Below are positions 1 through 11,618 of a stretch of DNA of 64,000 nt, one piece after another. The position numbers and the translations under genes were made by a program. Origin of the DNA: Breviolum minutum Mf 1.05b.01. Its lineage: Eukaryota > Sar > Dinophyceae > Suessiales > Symbiodiniaceae. How positions within the stretch are numbered: the first letter of the stretch is position 1; each line of letters starts with the position of its first letter. The DNA lies in the NCBI GenBank assembly GCA_000507305.1, contig DF239096.1, forward strand, positions 233,354 through 297,353, given 5' to 3'. Below the pieces are notes generated by a model. It did not search any database and was not told where the DNA came from. It saw only the letters and a list, made by a program, of their open reading frames with translations.

Positions 1-1
1 G

Positions 2-955
2 ACTTCCACCAAGCCGGCAAATCAGCATGCCGACGAGGAGTCGCGTGCCGACGAAGGTTGGCTTGATGATGACGAGTCTGGATCAGAGGATAAGGGTCCG
101 AGCGAAGACTATACCTTCTTCGGTATAGACTTGAAACCTGTATTGCCAGTGCGTCTTGCTGTCTCAACTGTGATTGGTGGCCTGTGCATGCTCCTGGTGC
201 AGATTCCGATGTTGTCTCGTTTCACCACTCTATCGCAGGTGTGGCTCTCTGCACCTTTTGTGGTGGTTTATGGCATTGTGTTGGGGTGCATGGCGTATTG
301 TGCCTGTGCTGATCCAGGGCAAGTCAAGAAGACGCGAAAGATGAAAATTGGTCCTGTTGGCGGCATGGAGGGGGGGATTCCGCGGCGTGCACACAAGTCG
401 TGGCAATATTCCCGTCCTATCCGCCGCTATGATCATTATTGTAAATGGCTGAAAAAATGTCATCGGTATGTCATCGGTCTTCTCAATCACCGTGAATTTG
501 TGATAATGGTGGGAGGTTTGCTGTTAATTGGAGTGCTTGGGATCATGGTCGACATTTGGCTTGCCATCTTGATCGCTGAGAAGGGCTTCTTTAAGTTTGA
601 GATCGTTGTGGCGCTTCATTTGGGATATTCCGTTGCTCTCCTGGCGATTGATGGGCCAATCTTCAAGATCCATTTTGGACTGATCTCAAGGAACGAGATG
701 GCCCAGGAATGGAAGAAGAAGGAAGACTACGTGGCCAACATTGTTGGCCACGTAGTTCTCCTTCTTCCATTCCTGGGCAGCATCGGCGACAATGTGCCAG
801 TCGAGGATCTCGAGGATGATGAGTACAACGAGCTCTTCGACCGTGACTCCTTTGTGTACGATCGCACAAGGAACCCTTTCGACAACGGCTGCACCAACTG
901 CCTAAACTTCTGGTGCCAGCCTCGTTGGACTTCCGATGAGAAGGGGGAGTTCTAA
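2..955 (+). CDS. DHHC-type (DHYC) palmitoyltransferase, 3' part
   Basis: This is the C-terminal part of an integral-membrane S-acyltransferase of the DHHC family, which attaches palmitate to cysteines of membrane-associated proteins. The frame is open from base 2, so the gene starts upstream; no start codon is chosen. An acidic linker (to about 120) is followed by two hydrophobic segments (about 160-230 and 250-310). Next come PRRAHKSWQYSRPIRRYDHYC with the catalytic motif as DHYC at 431-442, GLLNHREF, and two more membrane segments (500-655). The C-terminus has RNPFDNGC (about 869-892), matching the family's NPFD/PaCCT-type motif, and the stop is TAA at 953-955. The usual zinc-ligand cysteines before the catalytic motif are absent, as seen here directly. 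The segment after MAQEWKKKEDYVAN is an inverted copy of its own coding DNA (701-778). Family assignment is good; activity is uncertain. Confidence 0.8.
   Translation, partial: TSTKPANQHADEESRADEGWLDDDESGSEDKGPSEDYTFFGIDLKPVLPVRLAVSTVIGGLCMLLVQIPMLSRFTTLSQVWLSAPFVVVYGIVLGCMAYCACADPGQVKKTRKMKIGPVGGMEGGIPRRAHKSWQYSRPIRRYDHYCKWLKKCHRYVIGLLNHREFVIMVGGLLLIGVLGIMVDIWLAILIAEKGFFKFEIVVALHLGYSVALLAIDGPIFKIHFGLISRNEMAQEWKKKEDYVANIVGHVVLLLPFLGSIGDNVPVEDLEDDEYNELFDRDSFVYDRTRNPFDNGCTNCLNFWCQPRWTSDEKGEF
701..778. repeat. Near-perfect inverted repeat inside the DHHC coding sequence
   Basis: The left arm (701-739) begins GCCCAGGAATGGAAGAAG, and the right arm (743-778) is its near-exact reverse complement, with a 3-base loop. 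The reading frame stays open through both arms, so the right arm encodes the hydrophobic stretch VVLLLPFLGS in place of the polar residues expected after the EWKK motif. The likely origin is a templated inverted duplication. Confidence 0.9.
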
Positions 956-1317
956 TAAGCCATTGTTACTCCTATGAAGCAATGTGCATGGCGTCGATTG
1001 GCAAAGTGAAGAGCATTGTTATTCCTGTGAAGCAATGTGCATGGTTTTCACTGCCGTGACTAAAAGGTCAGGCGTCGATGGGCAAAATGAAGAGGACTTA
1101 ATTTCAAGTAATAAGCCATTGTTATTCCTAAGAAGCAATGTGCATGGGTTTTCACTGCCGTGACTAAAAGGTCAGGCATCGATGGGCAAAATGAAGAGGA
1201 CTTCATTTCAAGTAATAAGCCATTGTTATTCCTAAGAAGCAATGTGCATGGGTTTCACTGCCGTGACTAAAAAGGTCAGGCATCGATGGGCAAAATCAAG
1301 AGGACTTAATTTCAAGA
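955..1317 (+). repeat. Tandem duplication of the DHHC gene 3' flank, about 104-bp unit
   Basis: The block starting ATAAGCCATTGTTA overlaps the stop codon and recurs at 1111 and 1215 (period 104). An internally deleted copy lies between 955 and 1111. Each unit contains GCAATGTGCATGG, TCACTGCCGTGACTAAAAGG and ATGGGCAAAAT. The array therefore begins at the stop codon and multiplies the 3' untranslated region. Confidence 0.9.
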
Positions 1318-3556
1318 CTTGGATGTCAGAACGCAGGAGATCGAAATGACTCAAGGGAAAAAAGCATGTCACTGCACTTAATTGCAGATGTGAATGTGAC
1401 ATCCTACAGCCTGGCAGCCTGAGGCAATTCACGTGAGTTACAATCTCAGATGGAAGGTCGTTTGGGAAACTGTTCTTTGCGGCCTGTTCATATACTAATT
1501 TATCGCGGTCAATCATTATTTGTTTGGCATAATGTAGCATAGAGCTGGCACAATTTTGATCAATTTTGCACCGGATTCGTGGTATTTTGCAGGGCCCAAA
1601 TGCAACGGCTAAATGACCAAGGGATGGGAAGCAGTCGAAGACCTTTCATGATCCATATCAGCTCATTGACCCCAACGAGCCGGTGAATCACAAGGCTGGA
1701 TTTGCCTGGATTCAGAACGCTGAGTTCAGTCAAACAAAACCAGAGGCAACAACTTGTTAGTGACCAGTGTCAAGGGTTCAAAGTTCCGAACTAGTTTCAC
1801 GTTGAAAGATCAAGAAATTGACAAGCACAGGTGTGATCGGTCCTGTCGCCCTTCGGTTCAGATTGAGCGCTTTTGAATGTATTGATGGGTTGGAACTTGG
1901 GGACGTTTGGCTCAAGGGCAATGGCACCGTTCAAGGGAGTTAATATGAGCGATCTATCGTCTATCTCAAAGTTGGTTCTGAATTCAGCATTTCATTGGGC
2001 ATGTCTCAGGCATTGAGGCATCAAGAAAACATGTATCCACATCCTTCGAGTCAAACAGTTCTGTGAGGATTAGCCAGCCGAGTATCACGATATTGATACT
2101 GGATACTATTGTTCACAGATGTTGACAGTACATTTACAAAGCAACTTGGAAAAGCCACATCACAGCAAAGCGCTTTTGTACTATTCCGCACTTAGACGGT
2201 GTCCAAGATCCGTAATGGCCAAGGGATAATCCATCATGGATGGATTTGATGCATCCCTGGGCAGCTTCCAAGTATTGCTGCAGGTTTTTGCAGCTTCCAT
2301 TGACGGTTTGGACCAGCCAGGCTCTTGGAATTCCAGGCGCCCACGTTTGGAGGCAGTTCTAGGCGGGGTCGGTTGCTGCATTTGCTGAATGGAGGAAGCA
2401 GATTGAATCTTTTTGAATATTCGAATATTTTTTGAATGGTTTCTCCTGGGAAACCAAAAAGATCAAAAAGGAGAAGAAACAAGTTGAACAGATCTTCGGA
2501 GATTTTCAGAGGAAAATGTTGTTCCATGTCCCACTGCTTTGGAAAAATTGCCAAACAGGTGGTGCACAAGAAGAGACCGAGCCTGCTGAATGGGATGAAG
2601 ATGCCAACTGCGTGAGGGATACTGGGTGGATTCCCAGCGGCAAGGAATGTCCATGGCGATTCAATGCTGTGATGCTATTCACCACCTCCATGGAAGCAGC
2701 TTGATGGAAATTGACGTTTGAAGCTGTCCTTCTTGATCATTCATGAATCAACTCTTTGACTTGTGAGGTTCAGCAAGACCTGCAAAGATTCCCAACTATA
2801 TCAGACATATCAATATGAGTAGCCGACAAAATTATTGGATGAACAGAGTAGTAAGAAGTTGCCTTCAACTTTGAAGCAGCTCATGAAACTTGATACCCCA
2901 ACCGATACCAACCGATACTCAGTTTGTATCATTTTGATCCCCGGTCAGACCATCCCAGTGTGGAAAGAAAGTGCTATTCTCCCTTACCTTCAAGTTTCAT
3001 AGTTGCACCCAAAGGGTTTATGTTTTCATAGGTGCCTATAGTAAGCAAGATGAACGAGGGCGCATTCGACTATTTTAAAGTTATTTGCATTTGCTGTCAA
3101 AAGTAATTCGCGCATCTTGGCATGCTCTCCTGCAATTCTCGATCATGTAGCAAATCAAATCAACCCACACTGTAAATTGGATGCTTTTGCTTTGATGTTG
3201 ATGTCCTGAACATCCAAAAACCTGACAACCCATAGGGGACCCCCCACATTTGGTGATGGCATTTCCCCAAACAAGTAATTTCGTCCGTAGCTCTATGAAT
3301 GATATAATAGTGAATATTGATTAATCTCACATGATACCGATAGAAATCGCATGAAATCGCTTTCGCCCGCTGAACAGTTCCATCATCCAAGTTCCTTATT
3401 CAGTTTCAAGATTTTGCGTGCTTGCTTGTTTGGCACCCACTTTCACACCCTTCAGTGACTTGAGACGTATTTGTTTGCATTTTTTTTTATGCATCCTGTT
3501 TCGCATATACATGCATATGCTATACATGTATGTGCTCCAATCACGCCCTGCCACAG
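1318..3556. other. No recognisable gene
   Basis: Short open frames here show no family motifs and no convincing splice-phase joins. An 11-base match to the 3' end of the dinoflagellate spliced leader (TTTGGCTCAAG) lies at about 1908-1918, but it is too short to rely on. Confidence 0.5.
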
Positions 3557-5840
3557 GAGCTACAAAGTGAGTCTGGATTGAGCTTTCGCTTGCGCATTGA
3601 CAGTGATATTTCTTTGGGTTTGGTGAAAGTGCAGCTACCTTCTGATATTGCAGGTGAGGCAACGGCCGACTTACTTCGTCATGTGCTTCCAATTTGTAGT
3701 CCCGTTCATGCGCAAGACTGGTTTCGTTGGTCCAGTTCAGTGCAGATGGTGTCTTTGAAAAGCTCGGATGGTGTGGAGGTTGGTCAAGTTGCTGTATCCT
3801 TCGCATTAGATGTTGATCCCAAGGAGCTGTTGTCTGCAGCAAGCAGTGGTGCTCGGCCACGTTCAAGGAAACAAATTTCCCGGGCGCCGGTGTGGTGGTT
3901 GGATTGGCACTGCTGTACTTCCGCCAGTGGGCGCCGCATTTGTTCGGAAGAATGTGATGAGGAGCACAAGGAACGAAAGGAGAGGGTGAAGATCATGTGA
4001 TCATGTCATGTGAGGTGGTCAGGTCATGCCAATCATAAATATTTACATGAACGCTTTCACATGCCGTCTTTGGCAGAGTCATCGGAGGATGCCCCAAGAA
4101 GAAAATTACAAGTCTTGTTATACCCTAACTATGACTCTCTCTATTGGAATTGTTTTGGTCCCACCTGACTCCTCTCCTGGTTCCTCTTTTGTACTTTCCT
4201 GCCGGCTTGCAACATCTTTTGACTTCTGAGTTTTGTCTTGAGTCTTGATCTGCAAACCAATGAATGAACGACATGTGGCCTTTCAAAGCAGGGTGAAACT
4301 TTGACTAGAATCACCTAAATTCGTTGAAAAGCCAACGCACACGTGGCTTTTCGTCTTTCAGGATGCATCCTTGTCATTACCCACTTTGATGCGACGCATC
4401 GAACCTCAATCGTTGCCACCTCCAGAGCAATCACCAGAGGGTTGGATCAGCCGCAAGGGCCCTGGAGGCCGAATTTTTTGGCATCACAAGGCTTTAGGTC
4501 CCGCACCGTGGGAGCAGCAGGTACCAACAAGTTTGACCAGGAATAAGGCCTTCTTTCGATCCATCATGGGAAAGGTGGCTGATTTGACAGATACTCCCTT
4601 GAGCTCTGAAATCTTGTGACTTGTGACTCTTTGAGCTCCGATTGGCAAGGATGCTCTCAGAAGGCACTTCGAAGTGTTAATGTCAACTGGATGTCTGTAT
4701 CAGGCATCCACCTTAAACTTAGAGTTCTAGAATTTGATTTGCGCATGACCCTTTGCCAAGAACCCGTCGATGTAGGTTACAAAGAACCTACTGTCAAACG
4801 TGCTTGTGCCAATGGAGCAACCAATCAAAAGTTGTACTGCGTTGCAGAACTTCAGCGCAATTCTGAATCAGCAACACTAAGAAGAATACCCAACAAGAGG
4901 ATTTGAAGTTGCAGTCATCAACCAGTCTCATGACCATCTTTGACCATATATCTCTCACTCTTTCAAGTTATTTCAGCTTCCAGGCGGTCATGTTGTGTTT
5001 TTGGCTATGTCCCCTTGCAGTTTCCAGCCAACCTGCAGGTGATCCCTCACGCTGACGAACGGAATGAGCCTGAAGAAGAACCGCCTCAGGCAGATGTCTT
5101 CTTTGGGGAAGCAGGAAGCGACCACGTTCTAACCTAGTATCTAGCAGTTACTGATGATGTTGCTACGCTACACGTTTCCGGTGAAATTTGTAGCAGCTTT
5201 TATGCTCCAATCCCCAAACATCTCCAAACCTAAGATTCCGATGGATTACGATCCAAAGACCTGAATCACACACGACTCGGAGCATGATGCACAAACCTAA
5301 TTAATTATTTGGTACGATAGTAATTTGAAATTCTTCGAGCAAAACCAAGTAAGTGAGCATGTGGAACCTGAAAGTATGCAGATTGCCTCAGACGTCCGAA
5401 CCTGCACCCCCGCTCCAACACTCCACATTGTTTTTGTACCTTACAAATATTGCCACCACCACCACCACCACCACCACCACCACCACCACCACCACCACCA
5501 CCACCACCACCACCACCACCACCACCACCACCACCACCACCACCACCACCACCACCCTGGTTTTGATTGGCAATGTTCCAGACCAATCATCATATGTTGC
5601 ATGTGAAGGAATTCAATGGCTTCTTGAGACGTCAATTGCCTTTGGCCTTTGTTCAGGAGCGCCTGGGACCACGACGCCCATTGCCTCCAAACAATGGCCG
5701 CAGCGGCAGTCCTCGAAAGCATGACATGGTGCCAACTGGCCTGATTTTCCAATGGGGGTCTATGGGAGCTGCGCAAAATTTCCCAAAGTTGCCTGTGGAT
5801 TGTGCAAACCCTGTCGTGACAGGTGGGTCGTCGTAGCCGC
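3557..5840 (+). CDS. Probable multi-exon gene with a WW-like domain
   Basis: I do not recognise the whole protein. Candidate exon 1 begins after CCACAG at 3557 and encodes ELQSESGLSFRL... to about GARPRSRK (near 3868). Candidate exon 2 (4362-4520, AG|G start, GT donor) encodes PEGWISRKGPGGRIFWHHKA followed by LGPAPWEQ. This fits the WW consensus: first aromatic in GW, a GR.FW core in place of GR.YY, then H, and W in PWE. WW modules bind proline-rich ligands. A later acidic exon begins at 5039 (VIPHADERNEPEEEPP) in matching phase. Further open sequence at about 5600-5840 (QERLGPRRPLPPNNGRSG) may be the 3' part. Exon ends other than 4362-4520 are approximate, and the joins across the CAC microsatellite are not proven. 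Confidence 0.4.
5453..5555. repeat. (CAC)n microsatellite, about 34 units
   Basis: An uninterrupted CAC run lies in the WW-gene region. It reads as poly-His, poly-Thr or poly-Pro on + and as poly-Gly, poly-Val or poly-Trp on -. The long frames through it are artefacts of the repeat unless it is shown to be exonic. Confidence 0.95.
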
Positions 5841-8356
5841 AGCCGTAGCCGTAGCTGTAGCGTTTATAGCTATTACAGCTATGGAAGTTCATGACTCAGA
5901 TTCCAGTGCAACCAGCAAAGCAAACAATGCAATTGCACCCCCCCTTCAATGAGTCAGCGATTGATTGTGGCCAGCATAAATTCAACTGTTGTCCTCAGGC
6001 TATTCTTTTTCTTCAGGCTGGTCTTCTCCCAGCCCGCGTAGGACGGGAACTTGTTTCATGATTTTAAAATGTTCTCTTTTCATCCTTTTTTAAATTGTTT
6101 TTTGCATTGATGGACGGATATGCATCCACGCATACACGTTGAATGCACGTGTCCCCTGCAACACGCTAATCACACACATTGCACCCTTTACGCAACTGCA
6201 TTTGATGTACATGCGCATTCGTGAAATTAGATTTAGCAAACTGTATTTTTACGAGGCTAAGGCCAGCTTGCATCATCCCAGCATGATATTCCTGGCATTC
6301 AAAGGGATTCACGATGGATTCACAGTTGCAACCTGAATGGTGAGGATACGGAACTCCAGAAGCCCATCACCAGGCAGCGCCAAATGCAATTTCTGTTTGC
6401 TGATGACAACAACTGCCTCAAATTCCATTTGCAGATGTAGCAACTCTTAGATTCCCATTACATTACATTACATTACATTACATTACATTACATTACATTG
6501 ATGTTTGTCCACTTTCCAACCAAACTTGAACCAGGATGGCAAAGTCATCTTGATGCTAGGCCAAGGGCCAGGTGACTCAGGTGACCCAGTTTTCCAATTT
6601 TTGGAGGGGCCTTTTTGGCGCCTTCGGCCTCCAACCTGAGGATGTAGCATCAGGACCACCACCACCACCAGCTGGACCACCACCTGGTAGCTGGTCACAG
6701 CCAGAGGTGGCTTGAAATATGTTGAAATCCTAGCTCACATGGTGGATTTGGATTGATTGTTTGGGTAGATATTTTTGGAATGGCAAGCAGACATGTTGGG
6801 TAGATACTTTTTGGGTAGCTATTTTTGGGTAGTGCTCGATTGCGTGACAGCAGGCACCTAGCACTTCCAGTTGCTGCCTCAGAGTAAAGATCTTACAGCA
6901 TCCTGAGGCCCAAGAGGTGAAACTTAGTGCAACTAGTCAGCGTGAACCTATATGATTTCACAATCTCTACTGTCTATGCGAGGAATCCAAAACTGCATGT
7001 GCAATTTGCACATGGTGGGCTTGTGTCTAAGAAGCTTGAGAGGTTTGAGAACATTTGTTGATGATTCAGGCTCACGGCAGCCGCAGTACTCTCCGCATCC
7101 AGGTGAGCGTGGTAGGGTTACAGCCCAACATGACTTGCTTTAGACTCATAACTTTGTCATAACTTGGTGCGCATAGCTACAATGCGATTGAAGAACGCGA
7201 AAACAAGAGAGTTGAGTTTCCAGTTTTTTCAGTGTTGTGAAGACAGACTGGTGCATTTTGGTTGAAGGCCCCTTGCCATTGCAGACTGCACCATGGGACA
7301 GATGCCTGGGAAGACATGTCCAACAAAGACACTTTTCATAGTGAAGACATGTGAAGACGACTGTTTGCGGAATTGGGAAATGAAAGAGGCACACGGCCGT
7401 TTTGTCAGAACAGACTACATTCCACCACGAGCTCATTCAGCCAAATGGACAAGTTGGTTTGCTTCGCCAACGTGTCAGGACTACCGAGGGCACCCTCCAG
7501 CATCTCACTATCCACCGCCCCCCGTGACACGCCCAGTAGCATCCCAGAGTATAACTTGATATAACTTGATGATATTTGATGGATTTCGGACATGTACAGT
7601 AATTCACCGATGTGAACACTGAGGGGCGTATGCAGCACCCTCCGCCCTTCTACGGTTTTGTGCTCAGATACCGACTGTCTGCAGAATGGTGTACCACAAA
7701 AGTCTCTGTAGTTCCCTTCGCGCCTTTGCTTGAGGCGTATATCCACCTGCACATGCCCGGCACCCATGCTTGACTAGAAGCATAATCCATGGCCGGAGTT
7801 TAGGGCTTGCTGCATGGAATCTGAGATCTCTCTGAGGTTCACTTTCAAGGTGCTGGGTTTCCAGCCCCGTCACCCGGGTACGCAGTGCACCGGACCTTTC
7901 CACAGGTGTTTGAGATGTGATCTGGATATGCTAGTGCGTTGTGGGCACATGTTGGCACATTGCGTTCGTTTTTGCTGAATCATTGTGCATGCAAAGGTGG
8001 AAGGTCAAGCCTATGCAACTGCATATGATTGCATGTGGATCTGTGTGCCAATCCTTGCTGGCTCAGTCCTTGAGTTTTTTTTTTGGAGCGAGCAGCAGCC
8101 ACATCAGGCAAAACATAATCTTGGGCTGCTTTAGCAAGATGCCTGTGCAGGTGCACAACTGCATCAGGACTCATTTTAGCACGAAAGCTCCCCCAACTTG
8201 CATCAACATGCACACAAAATGATGACGTTCCCGATGCATTCCCGGTCCCACACTGACACTCTTCATCACTCTTCCAGCTCTGAAAGCTTGCATTCCAACT
8301 TCACAGTTCAAACTCGCATTGCTGCATCGCTATGTGGTGATTCCATGTGATCCTCC
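5841..8356. other. Intergenic, no recognisable gene; contains a (CATTA)n repeat
   Basis: A (GTAGCC)-like run lies at about 5829-5860 and a CATTA pentanucleotide array at 6456-6499. A short duplicated phrase, TTGGGTAGATA/TTTTTGGGTAG, lies at 6760-6835. I see no supported gene before the ATG at 8357. Confidence 0.6.
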
Positions 8357-11300
8357 ATGGCCAATGTTCGTGCTTCCTCACGTACGTCCACTGGCTCCGG
8401 TTCTCAGCGCCTGTTTGGGAAAGCTTCCTTGGTAGGCAACACTGTACGGGCCAAGATTGGTGGTCGTGTGACTGCCTTGGCCATTCCTAGCAATGAGGCC
8501 ACCAAATTGGAAAAGGTGGGTCAGGATGCCATAGCGCACCGCAAATTGCGAGCTCCACCGGACTATAGCCTGGAGCTGGAACATGCTTATGGATATACCG
8601 AGGGGTGTCAAAATTTAGTTTCCATTGGAAAAGGCTCTTATTGCTATACGCTTTCCAGCTTGGGTGTCTTGTGGGATGAAGAGAGCCAGGGGCAAAAGTT
8701 CTTACAAGGACACACCGCGGAAGTTACAGCAATAGCATTTAGCAGCACTGGGTTGATTGCAACTGGCCAGAGGTTTGTGAGCAAAGCCTCAGGCATTCGT
8801 GTGTGGTCTGTGGACCCAGTGAAGGAAAAGTTCCAGATCCAGGGTCACAATCAGAGTGTGCAGCTTGGCAAGCATCCCATTTCTTATCCGCAATGGTGTT
8901 CCTTGTAATTCTTTGGATCCTTTCTTCCAAAAGATGCTTAGGCATTTGGAGAAAGAAGATGGTAAGCCTTCATTTCGATGTTAACATATTTAGCATATAT
9001 TTCAAAACAAATTTCACAGCTTATAGCTGTTCAATGCTGTTCATGTAGTGGGGGGCCCAGCTCCGTTGAAGTCATTTGAAGTCTAATCATGTCTAGTCTA
9101 GTCTATAGATCATTTTGTCAAGCATCCCGTCACACTTGAATGAAGCCGGATAAGCCATGATGACATGTATCTGTATAAATATATACAGTATATAGTCCCG
9201 AGACAGATCATGTATTACTTCCGACCATTTCCGGATGTATCTATATATTGGCACGTGACTTTGGCATTCCTTCAAGGTACTCTTTGGCATTTTCTGCTGA
9301 TGGACGATGGTTATTCTCCATGTGTGCAGAAGAAAGGAAAGGATCCAAGGGTCGCAATGAACTGTCTGCCACCACTTCTCCGTTGTGTGCATGGAAATTA
9401 GGGAGATTGGACGATGCCAGAGTTAAAGCTGGGATCACTGGGCAGCCGAGATCACCACACCTTCGCCTTGCAATGAAAGAGAAGGTTCGCTTGGTACCAC
9501 ATCCCGAGGACTGGCAATCAGCTGATGTATCAGCTGGTGAAGTGTATGGCACAGGCCCAGCCTTTGCGATCCTTTGCGCACATATATGTTATAACTAATT
9601 CTTGGTGGAATGATCGTATGAAATAAATTAAAATAAACAAAAGAGTGTATATCATAATCATAGCTAGCCAAAACCATGTCAGTTTGGGGGATTCCTCGCA
9701 TTTCTTGATATTTCTTGGTGTCTTGATCCAGGAGAGCAACCGTTTGTTGGCCTTCGGGGGTCGGGCTGCATACTTTGTCACTTGTGACTGGGCTGCCAAA
9801 GATGTATCCCAACGAGCGACGTGGCATAGTCCCTCTCAGCCAACAGATGCCCATGGCCTGTCCTTCTATGGATTTTCGGCAGGCTCGGGGTAGGACCCCC
9901 TGAAGCATGGAATGAAAAGAATCTTAAAAAGCTAAAGCCATGCATTCGACACATGTCAACAATGTTGCCAACTCTTTTTACTTATGCTCACATTCTACTT
10001 CATCTTGTTATATTTTGTTGCAGTTTTGATATGTTGTGATACCACCTACTGCCATGCATTGGACTGCTAGGTTGCTTCATTCCTGGCGAAGACAACTTGG
10101 CAGTTCTCGGAGTGAGTTCGGGAATTTTCATCATTGATGCACTGGAAAGTGGACCAATCTGTCGCTTTGCCCTGCCTCTGGACAACTCTGAGGCTTGTGA
10201 CTTCAACCAGTGGGGTTGCAAAACCTTTCAGGGGCCCACCCTAAAATGATACCCTGAGGAGGGTTTGTCCAAGGTGCCGCCACTGCAAAACTGATAGGGG
10301 TCCACCCGACTTAAGGAACTCCCTTCGCCATGTAACAAATTTGTGCCCGTAACTCATATATCATGATATGTTGAGCAAAGAAGCCCTTGGACCATCTTGG
10401 ACCTCCAATCTCGGCTTCTAGCCAAAAGGCATTCAACAGCTGTGTTTGAACCATTTCAATCTTTTGAATTTGTTTGCCTCTTGCAGGTTCGTTTTTTGCT
10501 ACCATTGCCTTCGGGGCACCTTCTATGTGGAGGATCCGGGGATTGTGTCAGCCTCATTGATACGGACCTTGCTAGCGCCGAGTCTTTGAAGATTGCAGGT
10601 GAAACTTCCAAAGACTTTGCTGCTGCCACAGTGCTAGATCCAGAGAGCAGTACAATCATAGCCGGGACAACCAATGGATCACTTTGTCGAATCCGTTTGG
10701 ATATTGAGACCAGGCTGGGGATGGGAAGGTGAACTCAGGTGTGCAGAGAGCAAGTGAACTGGACCTGCATGGATTATAGAGAGAGAGGAAGATAGGAACG
10801 AACTCTGGGTTGCAAACACGATAGCATCAGAATGTCTCCAAACTTCTCCAAGCACCTGCTTCTGCAATCCGTTTTTGAGATGTTTTTACAGCTTCCGGCC
10901 TTGCAGGCAATGTTCCAGTGAAGTTCTGCAGCAGTCACCCTCCGGGCTGGCAGAGGTGAAAGCATTGGCTGTGAATCCATCTCCATCTGTCAAGCAGGTG
11001 GGTGTAGCTGATTCCTCTGGCATGGTCTTTTTCTATGACTTGGAGAAGCACCAATTGCTCAATGCAACTGGTCCCTTCGGGGGAGCCATTTCTTCTATGG
11101 CCTGGCACCCCATGGGTAAATTCCTAGTCCTGGGATTGGAAGCGGGCAATTTGCATGGGTTGATTCTTGAAGGAGGGAACATCACAGAATTGGAGCCTGG
11201 CACTCAAAGAAATGGCCTTTGCATGTTGTTAAAATCATTTCTTTCTTTGCTTATATAATTCTATCTAATTTAAATTGATTTAATGTTCGATCATCTATAT

Positions 11301-11516
11301 TTTGGCCATATTCCATCCCTGCTTGCATTCTGGCTTGTGTCAAACGAGATCTCTAAGGAGATCAAGCATTTCTTAAGCGATCCTACTGATGTGACTGCTC
11401 TACAGTTTTCCCCAGAGGGAAATTGGCTGGCTGTGGGGCACCGGGATGGTCAAGTGCAAGTTCTTCAGCTGAATTTGTGCATTCAACAGCCCCACGGACA
11501 CAGGAGTAGCTGCTAG
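8357..11516 (+). CDS. EML-like WD-repeat protein (echinoderm microtubule-associated-protein-like), probably 3'-truncated
   Basis: This is a tandem-propeller WD-repeat protein of the EML type, a family that binds microtubules and is common in ciliates and dinoflagellates. Exon 1 (8357-8862) starts MANVRASSRT and contains LELEHAYGYTEG and FLQGHTAEVTAIAFSSTGLI. A GC donor joins it in phase to exon 2 (9277-9421, YSLAFSADGRWLFS). Exon 3 (9732-9882, NRLLAFGGRAAYFVTCDW) joins by a GC donor to exon 4 (from 10071, CFIPGEDNLAVLGVSSG). Exon 5 (10487-10728, GHLLCGGSGD and IIAGTTNGSL) joins exon 6 (from 10907, ISSMAWHPMGKFLVLGLEAG). Exon 7 (from 11358) has VTALQFSPEGNWLAVGHRDG. The paired AWHPMG and FSPEGNWLAVG phrases are what suggest EML rather than CFAP52. 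No further repeats follow before the boundary at 11,578, so the gene may be cut by the element. Confidence 0.7.
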
Positions 11517-11577
11517 TGTGGGAGCATCGCATGCTTAGATTCTTAGATAGTTATTTCAATAGGGTCTGTTTCAGGTA

Positions 11578-11618
11578 ACCCTTATTTGGTGTTTTGGCTT
11601 GGTGGTTTGGTGTTCTGC
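11578..11618 (+). repeat. Left terminal inverted repeat (41 bp)
   Basis: It is identical to the reverse complement of 40543-40583. It contains TTTGGTGTT twice. Just outside, TCAG followed by three bases also recurs in inverted orientation at the right end, so the true end may be a few bases further out. Confidence 0.85.

Noticed and set aside
1908..1918. TTTGGCTCAAG, the 3' end of the spliced leader
   Set aside because: Only 11 bases match, with no downstream gene that I can support.
5305..5776. Long frames of poly-His, poly-Gly, poly-Val or poly-Trp on both strands
   Set aside because: They are shadows of the (CAC)n microsatellite.
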